Shown one piece after another: positions 51,794 to 59,683 of a stretch of 64,000 nucleotides of DNA. The translations under genes and the position numbers were made by a program. The stretch covers positions 21,983-85,982 of the forward strand of contig NZ_LVWI01000049.1 of the NCBI RefSeq assembly GCF_001909055.1. The letters are read 5' to 3'. Position 1 is the first letter of the stretch; each line of letters starts with the position of its first letter. Source of the DNA: Paenibacillus helianthi (GTDB lineage Bacteria > Bacillota > Bacilli > Paenibacillales > Paenibacillaceae). The notes beneath the pieces were generated by a model. The model was not told the DNA's origin, did no database searches, and worked only from the letters and a program-made list of their open reading frames with translations.

Positions 51794-52240
51794 TTACTCC
51801 TCCGTTACCTGAACCGTGAGGTTAGCCTTTACTTCAGTATGCAGCTTCACCGTCACCTGAAATGTACCCACATGGCGGATCGGATCATTCAGTTCAATTT
51901 TACGCTTATCTATCGAAATCCCCTGGGTTGCTGCGAGGGTTTCGCCAATTTGCTTGCTTGTGATGGCACCGAACAGCCGGCCGCCTTCGCCAGCTTTGGC
52001 TTTTAGAGTCAATGTCAGCTCGTCCAGCTTCTTGCCCAGCTGAACGGCTTCCTCTTTCTCCTGATCCTTGCGGCGCTGCTCAGCAGCTGCCTGATTCTCC
52101 AGAGTCTTCACATTGCCTTCAGTAGCCGGGCGAACCAGTCCACGCGGCAGCAGGAAGTTGGCTGCATAACCCTCTGATACCTCTTTAACTTGCCCCTTCT
52201 TGCCCTGACCCTTAACATCTTTTATGAAAATGACCTTCAT
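51794..52240 (-). CDS. rplI: 50S ribosomal protein L9
   Basis: 148 residues, standard length. The N-terminal domain reads MKVIFIKDVKGQGKKGQVKE, VSEGYAANFLLPRGL. A long connecting helix follows (EEAVQLGKKLDELTLTLKAK), then a C-terminal domain beginning GEGGRLFGAITSKQI. Its ATG overlaps the gdpP stop (ATGA), so the two are coupled, as in other Bacillales. Confidence 0.97.
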   Translation of the reverse strand: MKVIFIKDVKGQGKKGQVKEVSEGYAANFLLPRGLVRPATEGNVKTLENQAAAEQRRKDQEKEEAVQLGKKLDELTLTLKAKAGEGGRLFGAITSKQIGETLAATQGISIDKRKIELNDPIRHVGTFQVTVKLHTEVKANLTVQVTEE

Positions 52241-54243
52241 TCGAACAGCCCCTCTTTCGCTTCAATTTCAGCCAGTACTGCAAGCAGTCTGGCTTCTGCT
52301 TCCTTGCTTGTTCCTTCTAGCTGAACGGCAGCATTGGACAAGTGTCCGCCACCTCCCAGCTTTTCCATAACTACCTGCACGTTCATCCGCCCGAGTGACC
52401 GCGCGCTGATGCCAATGAGGCCGTCAGGCCGTTCGCTGATAACGAATGAAGCCACCACGTTCGTCATGCCCAGTAGCGTATCCGCCGTCTGGGCAATCAG
52501 CAGCTGCGGAATCTTCATTCCCGGAGCCGTGACAACCAGTGCTATATGATCATACACCATCCGGGCATGTTTGATAATTTCCGCTTTTGAAATATACTCC
52601 TGCAGATCCTCCTTCAGCATACGCTGAATCAGAATCGTGTCTGCACCGACCCGCCGCAGAAATCCTGCCGCTTCAAAGGTGCGAGAGCCGGTGTGTAGCG
52701 CAAAATGCTTGGTGTCCACCGTAATTCCGGCCAGGAGCATTGTAGCTTCCAGCGGGCTGAGCTTGATCTTGTCATGAATATACTGCAGAAGCTCTGTAAC
52801 CAGCTCGCACGTAGATGAGGCATACGGCTCCAGATAGACCAGCACAGCATCGTTGATGAACTCTTCACCTCTGCGGTGATGGTCAACGACCACTATCCGG
52901 CTGGCATACTGCACCAGGCGGGGTTCCATGGTCATCGAGGCCTTATGGGTATCCACTACGATCAGCAGTGTATGCTCCGTCATGATCTGCAGCGCTTGTT
53001 CTGTAGAAATAAAAGCTTTGTTCAATTCCTCATCCCGGCGGATTTGCTCCATCATCCGGGTAATCGAAGGATTCGGCGTCTCCATCACAATGTTAGCTTC
53101 TACATTGTACATTTGCGCTGCTTTGAGCAGACCAATCGCAGCTCCTACAGCATCGATGTCTGGCGTCCGGTGGCCCATGATCAGCACCCGGTCGCTTTCC
53201 TGCATCAGGTCTCGCAGGGCGTGGGCAATAACACGGGCCCGCACTCTCGTACGCTTCTCAGCTGCATTACTCTTACCGCCATAGAAAGACAGCCGCTGGC
53301 CCGCCTTCACGGCCGCCTGATCGCCGCCCCGGCCAAGTGCCATATCAAGACTGGACTGCGCCAGTGCTCCCAGCTCGCTGGCCGATTCTGAACCGTAGGC
53401 AAGTCCGATGCTAAGCGTCATGGGCACCTTGAGATCAGCGGTCATCTCCCGCACCTCGTCCAGAATGACGAACCGGCTCTCCTCGAGCGCCTGCAGGCTA
53501 CGGTGATTAAGCAACATGAGGTACCGCTCCGAAGACAACCGGCGCAGGTATACTTCAAACTGCTTGCTCCACTCCGTAATCTCACTCGCTACCTTGGCGA
53601 TCAGCGAGGTACGTTGCTGATCGTCCATCCCCTGAGCCGCTTCATCCAGATTATCCATCATCACGATGCCGATCGCGAGCTTCTCTTCTTCGTAACGTTC
53701 GCGCAGCACCACAAGCTCAGTGATATCATACAAATACAGCATTCGCTCACTAGGGATTACGACGACCTGATAATAACGTTCATCGACGGCAATCTCCTGA
53801 CGGATATCCTTCAGACTGTTATCTTTGGAGACTTCCCTCTTAACCGGCACATGAGTGGCAAGGGAGGGCATAATATCGGGCAGCAACTCCTCCATTTCAT
53901 CCCCTACCAAAGATTTGCGTGAGAAAATATCACCGGCACTGCGGTTGTTCCACTCTACTTTCCGGTCCTCACTGTACAGAATAATGCCGAGTGGAAGCAT
54001 TCCGACCGCTTCCCCCTCCACGCGCTTGATGCGAAAGGATAGCCCATTGATATATTCCACCAGATTCCGGCGGAACGAGAGTTCTGCCTGCAGCATAGAG
54101 AAGCAGAGGGTCCCTGCCAGAAACAGACTGGCGACACCAATAACCCAATTATAGACACTGACTACTATGATCAGCAGCAGCAGCAGCATAAACGCCCATA
54201 CGGTATGATAGCCGTGCCAGCGTCTTTGCAGAAATTTTGGCAT
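52237..54243 (-). CDS. gdpP: Cyclic-di-AMP phosphodiesterase GdpP (YybT)
   Basis: 668 residues. Two N-terminal membrane helices precede a PAS-like domain, a degenerate GGDEF domain and a DHH/DHHA1 catalytic domain. The last shows ILIMGHRTPDIDAVGAAIG, VVDTHKASM, VVDHHRRGEEF and GGGGHLSNAAVQ. It hydrolyses c-di-AMP and so affects potassium balance, wall stress and beta-lactam tolerance. The gene order yybS-gdpP-rplI-dnaC is typical of Bacillales. Confidence 0.96.
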   Translation of the reverse strand: MPKFLQRRWHGYHTVWAFMLLLLLIIVVSVYNWVIGVASLFLAGTLCFSMLQAELSFRRNLVEYINGLSFRIKRVEGEAVGMLPLGIILYSEDRKVEWNNRSAGDIFSRKSLVGDEMEELLPDIMPSLATHVPVKREVSKDNSLKDIRQEIAVDERYYQVVVIPSERMLYLYDITELVVLRERYEEEKLAIGIVMMDNLDEAAQGMDDQQRTSLIAKVASEITEWSKQFEVYLRRLSSERYLMLLNHRSLQALEESRFVILDEVREMTADLKVPMTLSIGLAYGSESASELGALAQSSLDMALGRGGDQAAVKAGQRLSFYGGKSNAAEKRTRVRARVIAHALRDLMQESDRVLIMGHRTPDIDAVGAAIGLLKAAQMYNVEANIVMETPNPSITRMMEQIRRDEELNKAFISTEQALQIMTEHTLLIVVDTHKASMTMEPRLVQYASRIVVVDHHRRGEEFINDAVLVYLEPYASSTCELVTELLQYIHDKIKLSPLEATMLLAGITVDTKHFALHTGSRTFEAAGFLRRVGADTILIQRMLKEDLQEYISKAEIIKHARMVYDHIALVVTAPGMKIPQLLIAQTADTLLGMTNVVASFVISERPDGLIGISARSLGRMNVQVVMEKLGGGGHLSNAAVQLEGTSKEAEARLLAVLAEIEAKEGLFE

Positions 54244-54254
54244 GAGCTCTCACC

Positions 54255-55172
54255 CTATCGTTTCGATTTCGTCACAAGCTCGCGCAGCGGGAACGCCAGG
54301 TCAACTATACCGATGATCCACAGCCCCGGCATAAAAATAACGGGAATCGACAGCAGGAGTGCCACAACCTTGCTCCATTTCCGCTCGTAGACCAGGAAGA
54401 AAAGGAAGCCGATGGCCTGAATGATAAAACCTATCCGCAATAACGGCAGCAGATTGTCGGAAATCATCGGCATGAATCCGCTGTCTGATCCCCCAAACAT
54501 AAGGCTAAGCACTACACCCAGCAGATAATACCAGATGAACGATCTTGGAAGTCTCCAGTCACGGGCTGGCTTCATTCGCGGAACTGCATATTCCATACTA
54601 TTCAAAATCGGACGGACAATGGAATGTGTGATCACGGCTATCATGAATGAGCTGATGATCAATGCCATTGGGATAATCTGCACAGTCATATGGCTAATCG
54701 TATTAACATCCTCGGAAGAGAGCTTCAATTCCGAAATCAGAGGATTGCTGGCCCCCAGCTCCGACAGCGGTGAATTCACCATCTGCAGCACATCATTCAC
54801 ATAGGTGGTAAGGTCAAAATTGAATAATGCGGTTCCTAACAGCAGCAGCAACAGAAATTCACCAAGAATGGTGATCATTCCGGCGAGCAGTGTAGACATC
54901 GCTGATGAACGTTTCTTGTACCAGCGCCCCATCACTAGTGCGGGTATCAAGAAATAGACCGCTATCAAGACATAGACGGGTGTAATCAGACCGACAATCA
55001 GCAGCACGGGCAGAATATGGAGAATAAACTGCTTCGTATTCAGAGTAGTGAACAGCACTACTGCCGGAATAATCATAAATAATGTAGTGATAATGAGCAA
55101 TGGGGTTGATAATGAGAGCAGCAACAGCAGATACGCTATGCTCCATGCCACCGATGTCCAGCGAAATTTCAA
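54255..55172 (-). CDS. YybS family (DUF2232) membrane protein
   Basis: 305 residues with about eight membrane helices. The N-terminus MKFRWTSVAWSIAYLLLLL and later SIAYLLLLL-type leucine-rich segments, plus LPRSFIWYYLLGVVLSLMFG, fit DUF2232, the YybS family. Function is unknown. It lies just upstream of gdpP with an 11-base gap and downstream of the MazG-like gene, so the four to five genes are probably co-transcribed. Confidence 0.88.
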   Translation of the reverse strand: MKFRWTSVAWSIAYLLLLLSLSTPLLIITTLFMIIPAVVLFTTLNTKQFILHILPVLLIVGLITPVYVLIAVYFLIPALVMGRWYKKRSSAMSTLLAGMITILGEFLLLLLLGTALFNFDLTTYVNDVLQMVNSPLSELGASNPLISELKLSSEDVNTISHMTVQIIPMALIISSFMIAVITHSIVRPILNSMEYAVPRMKPARDWRLPRSFIWYYLLGVVLSLMFGGSDSGFMPMISDNLLPLLRIGFIIQAIGFLFFLVYERKWSKVVALLLSIPVIFMPGLWIIGIVDLAFPLRELVTKSKR

Positions 55173-55178
55173 CAGTAT

Positions 55179-55517
55179 TCACCTCTTACGCATATGTTCT
55201 TCTAATGCAGATATATCCTGGTACCATTCTTCCAATTGATGCCCTTCCTGCCTGTGTTTTCTGAGCTTTTCAATCAGCAGATCGTCGAGTTCACGATAGG
55301 GGATTCCAAGCCTGCGACCCAAAATATAAGAACTCATAATCAGGCTGGCCAGACTGTCTCCCACACGCGAGGTACTGCCTTCCCAGAGCGCTTTGAACAA
55401 CCGTGAGACTTGATCAATAACTTCGGTCTTCAACCATTCAATTACCTTGGCGCGTTTGGCTACATCCAAATCCTTCGGCACATTGGGCACAGTCTCTCTA
55501 CCTCCGGCAAAAAGCAT
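55179..55517 (-). CDS. MazG-like family protein
   Basis: 112 residues, all helical: RAKVIEWLKTEVIDQVSRLF then GDSLASLIMSSYILGRRLGI, ELDDLLIEKLRKHRQEGHQL, EEWYQDISALEEHMRKR. This is the conserved MazG-like protein upstream of yybS in Bacillales, in the all-alpha NTP pyrophosphatase superfamily. The ExxE-xxxD metal motif is not obvious, so activity is doubtful. GGAG lies four bases before the ATG; a TATAAT just upstream suggests a near promoter. Confidence 0.83.
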   Translation of the reverse strand: MLFAGGRETVPNVPKDLDVAKRAKVIEWLKTEVIDQVSRLFKALWEGSTSRVGDSLASLIMSSYILGRRLGIPYRELDDLLIEKLRKHRQEGHQLEEWYQDISALEEHMRKR

Positions 55518-55675
55518 TATTCTCCATTATAGCATAAATAATTCCCAGCTACACGGGACGTCCACCGTCCCGGAAGTACTCGCTGTACTTTTCAAAAAAG
55601 GCCCGCATTCCGTGCTCGCCGGAAATACAGGCCTTGATCCATACTGCCTCAGGTCGCAAAACAAAATAAGATGGC

Positions 55676-56101
55676 TTACACCGATTCCTGTGACTGGCGT
55701 GAAACAACCTTTTCACAATATTCAATAATTTGACTCCGGCGTACGATACCAATGAACCGGTTCATGTCATCGACAACAGGCACAAAGTTCTGTACCTTGG
55801 CTAAATTGATTAGATCCTCCATATCCGCATCAATGGATACCGGCAGATTATTCATCCGCAGCGGCACATCCTTCAGCAGAAATTTGGAAGCATTTTCGAA
55901 CGTCACCGCCCCACCCGAATCCTTCATATACCAGAGCAGATCACCTTCCGTTACTGTTCCTGCATATTCCCCGTTCCGGTTCAGAATCGGCACAGCAGTA
56001 TAGCGGTGGAACTCCATCCGTTCCAGAGTCTGACGCAGCGTTGAATCGAGGGTCACGCACGCCACCTCCTGTTTCGGAAGTAAAAAAAACGCAATATTCA
56101 T
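55676..56101 (-). CDS. CBS domain-containing protein
   Basis: 141 residues forming one CBS pair: RQTLERMEFHRYTAVPILNR with YAGTVTEGDLLWYM, and MEDLINLAKVQNFVPVVDDM with FIGIVRRSQIIEY. CBS pairs bind adenine nucleotides, in some proteins c-di-AMP, and act as regulators. GAGGAGG precedes the ATG. Proximity to gdpP makes a nucleotide-sensing role plausible (inference). Related to the YkuL/CbpB type of small CBS proteins. Confidence 0.88.
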   Translation of the reverse strand: MNIAFFLLPKQEVACVTLDSTLRQTLERMEFHRYTAVPILNRNGEYAGTVTEGDLLWYMKDSGGAVTFENASKFLLKDVPLRMNNLPVSIDADMEDLINLAKVQNFVPVVDDMNRFIGIVRRSQIIEYCEKVVSRQSQESV

Positions 56102-56230
56102 CTCTTGATCCTCCTCAAAGAGTTCCGAAGGAATTATTATGCCTTACCCTTTCCTTGAAGCAAGGGCCATCCGTAATTATACGTCTTTAGCCAATCATTC
56201 GTTCCATTTTATTATAGCATGAGAACAGTA

Positions 56231-56265
56231 AGCAGCAGCCATTAAGATTGCGTATGGCTGCTGCT
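56231..56265. terminator. Hairpin after LCP gene
   Basis: 12-bp stem AGCAGCAGCCAT/ATGGCTGCTGCT with 11-nt loop. The downstream T-run on the minus strand is weak, so it is a possible rather than certain terminator. Confidence 0.4.
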
Positions 56266-56292
56266 ATCATTGCTTATTCTTTTACGAAGGAA

Positions 56293-57336
56293 TTACTGTG
56301 CTGCGGATGTAGCCGCAGGCTCCAGTGCATTTTGTGCTTTGCCCGGTTCGATTAATTGATCCACCGGTGTGCTGGCATTCATCCAGTTGTCGATCATCGC
56401 TTTGGCCTCAGTCAGGTCCTTTTCATCAACGATATCATAATACACACCGCCGATGCGTTTGCCCTCACCCATCACGGTAAAACTGGAAATATCCATATCT
56501 TTTCCGCCCATGAATTTTCTGGCCAGACTAATAATTGTAGACGGCGCAATATCCGTCTTGAAATTGTCGCCCATAATATCCAGCAGCTCGGGGATGTTCC
56601 CGATTTGGCTGATGGACAGCATCTTGTTCGCAACTACATCAATGAATACCTGTTGCCGTTTCGTACGGTTAAAGTCACTGTCTTCACGGTAGCGCGTATA
56701 GTTGAGGGCCTCTTCACCATTATAATTGGATTTGCCGCCTTCAATAGTGAATTTCTCATGATCCTTACCCTTGTTCACAATGTCTTTTTTGATCGGCAGC
56801 GGTACACCGCCAATGGCATCAACCGCATCCTTTAGGCCCTGGAAATTTATAGTGGCATAATATTGAATGTCGTGTCCAAGCAGGTTCTCCAGCGTATCCT
56901 TGGCCATCTTCTGGCCCCCGAACGCATAGGCATGCGTAATTTTATCCTTTTTGTTGTCATCGTGTCCGATGATCTCGGTGTACGTGTCCCGTGGAATAGA
57001 GATCAGTAGAATTTTATAATCTTCAGGCCGGATAACCGCGTAGATCATCGTATCAGAACGGGCCGTTTCATTTTTACGCTGGTCCGTACCCAGCAGCATT
57101 AGAGAAAACGGGTCGCTTTTGTACACAACAGGCTCGGGTTTTATCGTAGTATTCCCATCATTCACTAGAGGCTGGTAAGATTTCTGGGACAGCTTATTCT
57201 CGACCCGATCCGACAAAAATAGATCAAAGGCCAGTACCGCCAGCTGTTTTTGGAATAGAAATCCTCCACCGATTAATACTACAAGTGCAGCAATGATGAT
57301 GATGTATCTAGTCTTTATTTTTTTGATTTTTTTCAT
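56293..57336 (-). CDS. LytR-CpsA-Psr (LCP) family wall-polymer transferase
   Basis: 347 residues. One membrane helix (residues 12-32) and an extracytoplasmic LCP domain: FSLMLLGTDQRKNETARSDT, LLISIPRDTYTEI, ATINFQGLKDAVDAIGGV and the Arg-rich LNYTRYREDSDFNRTKRQQ. LCP proteins attach teichoic acids or other polymers from undecaprenyl pyrophosphate to peptidoglycan. The C-terminal Pro/Ala-rich tail (ALEPAATSAAQ) is non-conserved. AAGGAA precedes the ATG. Confidence 0.93.
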   Translation of the reverse strand: MKKIKKIKTRYIIIIAALVVLIGGGFLFQKQLAVLAFDLFLSDRVENKLSQKSYQPLVNDGNTTIKPEPVVYKSDPFSLMLLGTDQRKNETARSDTMIYAVIRPEDYKILLISIPRDTYTEIIGHDDNKKDKITHAYAFGGQKMAKDTLENLLGHDIQYYATINFQGLKDAVDAIGGVPLPIKKDIVNKGKDHEKFTIEGGKSNYNGEEALNYTRYREDSDFNRTKRQQVFIDVVANKMLSISQIGNIPELLDIMGDNFKTDIAPSTIISLARKFMGGKDMDISSFTVMGEGKRIGGVYYDIVDEKDLTEAKAMIDNWMNASTPVDQLIEPGKAQNALEPAATSAAQ

Positions 57337-57682
57337 GATTTTTTGATTCCTTCTTTATGGTGGAATGGTTATATGATTGCTTGCGATCTATTTACAATGC
57401 TTGCCTGGAGCGCACCAAGCAGTCATGGTTGTGCTTTTCTTAGCTGTTAAGATTTTGACCGATTCGGTATTATTATGTTTCCCCCCTTTCTGGAATTCGG
57501 GTCATTCTATTTGTAGAATAAACATGGAAAACGGCTTTGACACATAAACAATATTTCTATTGTAATCACTTGCCGCTAAAAAAGAAACAACAAATAACGA
57601 CATGTTTAGTGCTGGAGCTACTTGCAATCCATAAAGGATATGACGAATGAAACTTCATTTTGATGCAGAATTAATAAAAAAG
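57337..57682. other. Intergenic upstream of LCP gene
   Basis: About 345 bases, A/T-rich with no conserved coding sequence. It presumably carries the LCP promoter on the minus strand. I found no clear -35/-10 pair or operator. Confidence 0.35.
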
Positions 57683-57737
57683 AAGCAAAACTGCAAGGTC
57701 CGCCTTCCACAGGCAGCGGCTCCCCAGCTTTGCTTCA
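57683..57737 (-). terminator. Terminator after peptide-binding lipoprotein gene
   Basis: Outer pairing GAAGCAAAACTG with CAGCTTTGCTTC and an inner GGTCCGCC...GGCAGCGGC hairpin, followed on the minus strand by TTTTTTATTAATT. It abuts the stop codon. Confidence 0.7.
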
Positions 57738-57739
57738 AT

Positions 57740-59455
57740 TCAATCCTCTTCCTTAATCCACCAAGTCTGTGGTTCAATAATAGTGCTCATGGAATTTACC
57801 CGAACGTTCTGCAGACGTTTGTTAACAGCCGTAATATTTGTGCGTTCGGCAAAAAAGATCATCGGCACTTCCTCGTTGATTAATTTTTGCCATTCATAGT
57901 AGACCTGCTTGCGGTACTCTTTATCATAGGATTTGATTCCTACGCCTTCACGGATCAAATCTTCACTACGCTTTGAACTGTACCGTGGATAATTCCACAG
58001 ATCAGTCGCTCTCCATAGACCGGAGGGGTCCGGATCGCTGGCCAACCCCCATACTCCGTTGAACAACTCAACTGAGGGATCGTCATTTTCTACAGCTTCG
58101 TAGAAGTCATTAAGCTCCTTAAGCTTGCCTCCGTTCAGCCGGACATCCAGTCCGACATCGCGCCAATTCTGGAGAATTGCCTGCGTTCTTGCTTCAGCGG
58201 TTGTCGTTCCGGTCATGGCATCGTAGTTTAATATAAATGAGTGTCCTTTGGGGTCTTCACGCAATCCATCGCCATCCCTGTCCACATAGCCGGCTTCGTC
58301 CAGGAGTGTCTTTGCTGTATCCGGATTGTAGTCATACGTATTAATTTCTGCGTTGGGAATCTTAGCCCAGCTTGAGCTGGAAACCGGAGTTTCAATCAGA
58401 CTGCCAAGACCATAGGAGTACTGGTCAATAATTCCCTTCCGATCGAGTGCGTAATACATGGCCTGCCGTAGACGCTTATCGGCGAACTTGGGATTATTCA
58501 TAATAATCTGCTGGGTTTCCTTATCCCAAGATCCGAATTTGAATCCTATGTATTCGTAAGATAGCTCGGGAGATTCCAAAACCTCCACCTGGTCCAGCTG
58601 CTTCAGCGGTGCATAGGCATCACGCGGGGCTGAAGCTATATCCACTTGATTCTCTTCAAGAAGATTCACGATTTCCTTATCATCAAACACTTTATACTGC
58701 ACTCCGTCCAAGAAAGCCTTCCCCTGATAGTAATGATCAAATCGCTTCATCTCCACAAGCTGCCCGGGCTGGATATTTGTTACCTCAAAGGGGCCAATCC
58801 CGATAGGATGCTTCCGCACCGGATCGCTGTCCGGCATATCCTTCACCGCGATTCCGCTGAAAACCTTTTTATTCATCGGGTAGGACCACAGGTTGTCCAG
58901 TGCATTTACCCGAACCCCGTTCATCGTAATTCTCAGTGTATAGGGGTCAATCACTTTTATCCCGCTGATCTCCTTGGCTTCCCCTTTATGATAGGCTTCT
59001 GCGCCCTTAATCATTTCCACACTGTAGTACCGTGACCCTGTATATTCCGGGCTGGCAATGGTCTCCAGTGCAAACTTCCAGTCTTCTACAGTTAACTCAT
59101 CGCCATTATGCCAGCGGACACCCGCCTTTATTTTGAAGGTGAACACGGTGTGGTTGTCTGATTCCTGCCAGGAGGCAATGCCCGGAACGGTGGTTAAGTC
59201 ATCTTTTACCTTAAACATGGATTCTGTAATGAACTCCAGTACCTGGAAATCGTCCTCACCCTCATAAAAAGCGGGATCAAACAACCCTTGAAACGGAGAG
59301 GAGTAGCCATAAGTGATGGTTCCCCCAGCTACAGGAACTTCTGACGTATTATTCGAAAGAATTCCATAGGAAAGCCGCTCAGAGCTAATACCGCTGCAAG
59401 CAGACAGCATCATAGCCATCGCCAGCACCAGTGTGCCATATCTGCGCTTCATCAT
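57740..59455 (-). CDS. Peptide ABC transporter substrate-binding lipoprotein (SBP_bac_5/OppA type)
   Basis: About 571 residues. The N-terminus MMKRRYGTLVLAMAMMLSAC is a lipoprotein signal, so the mature protein is lipid-anchored at the Cys of the LSAC lipobox. SBP family 5 marks include VRWHNGDELTVEDWKFALET, DKRLRQAMYYALDRKGIIDQ and DYNPDTAKTLLDEAGYVD. It binds peptides or nickel-like solutes for an ABC importer. No permease genes are adjacent, so it is an orphan receptor here. GGGAAG precedes the chosen ATG; in-frame ATGs at 59485 and 59452 are alternatives. Confidence 0.9.
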   Translation of the reverse strand: MMKRRYGTLVLAMAMMLSACSGISSERLSYGILSNNTSEVPVAGGTITYGYSSPFQGLFDPAFYEGEDDFQVLEFITESMFKVKDDLTTVPGIASWQESDNHTVFTFKIKAGVRWHNGDELTVEDWKFALETIASPEYTGSRYYSVEMIKGAEAYHKGEAKEISGIKVIDPYTLRITMNGVRVNALDNLWSYPMNKKVFSGIAVKDMPDSDPVRKHPIGIGPFEVTNIQPGQLVEMKRFDHYYQGKAFLDGVQYKVFDDKEIVNLLEENQVDIASAPRDAYAPLKQLDQVEVLESPELSYEYIGFKFGSWDKETQQIIMNNPKFADKRLRQAMYYALDRKGIIDQYSYGLGSLIETPVSSSSWAKIPNAEINTYDYNPDTAKTLLDEAGYVDRDGDGLREDPKGHSFILNYDAMTGTTTAEARTQAILQNWRDVGLDVRLNGGKLKELNDFYEAVENDDPSVELFNGVWGLASDPDPSGLWRATDLWNYPRYSSKRSEDLIREGVGIKSYDKEYRKQVYYEWQKLINEEVPMIFFAERTNITAVNKRLQNVRVNSMSTIIEPQTWWIKEED

Positions 59456-59644
59456 ATCATTCTTCCCTTCTTCCATTGTAAGCACTATCCACAGATTGTT
59501 TTATTAATCATTTCTATTCTCATTCTTTACAGCCTTTATAGACTATAATATTGAGGATATACAATAATCAGTCTAAAGTGAAGCACTTAATTCAACTTCG
59601 TACCCTACTAGCCCTTGTAGTAACATCCATACTTTTTGAAAAAA

Positions 59645-59663
59645 GCCTGCCCAAGGGGCAGGC
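59645..59663 (-). terminator. Terminator after MutS2-like gene
   Basis: GCCTGCCC-AAG-GGGCAGGC hairpin followed on the minus strand by TTTTTTCAAAAAG, 21 bases past the stop. Confidence 0.85.
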
Positions 59664-59683
59664 CTTTGCATTTTCTGCTGCGG

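Noticed and set aside
50401..51819. Long plus-strand open frame (472 codons) opposite dnaC
   Set aside because: It mirrors a clear dnaC gene, has no ribosome site and no family features. Such shadows arise from codon bias.
55549..55660. Small minus-strand frame between the CBS and MazG-like genes (EAVWIKACISGEHGMRAFF)
   Set aside because: It reads protein-like, but no start with a ribosome site was found and no family recognised. Left out of the gene list, though it could be real.
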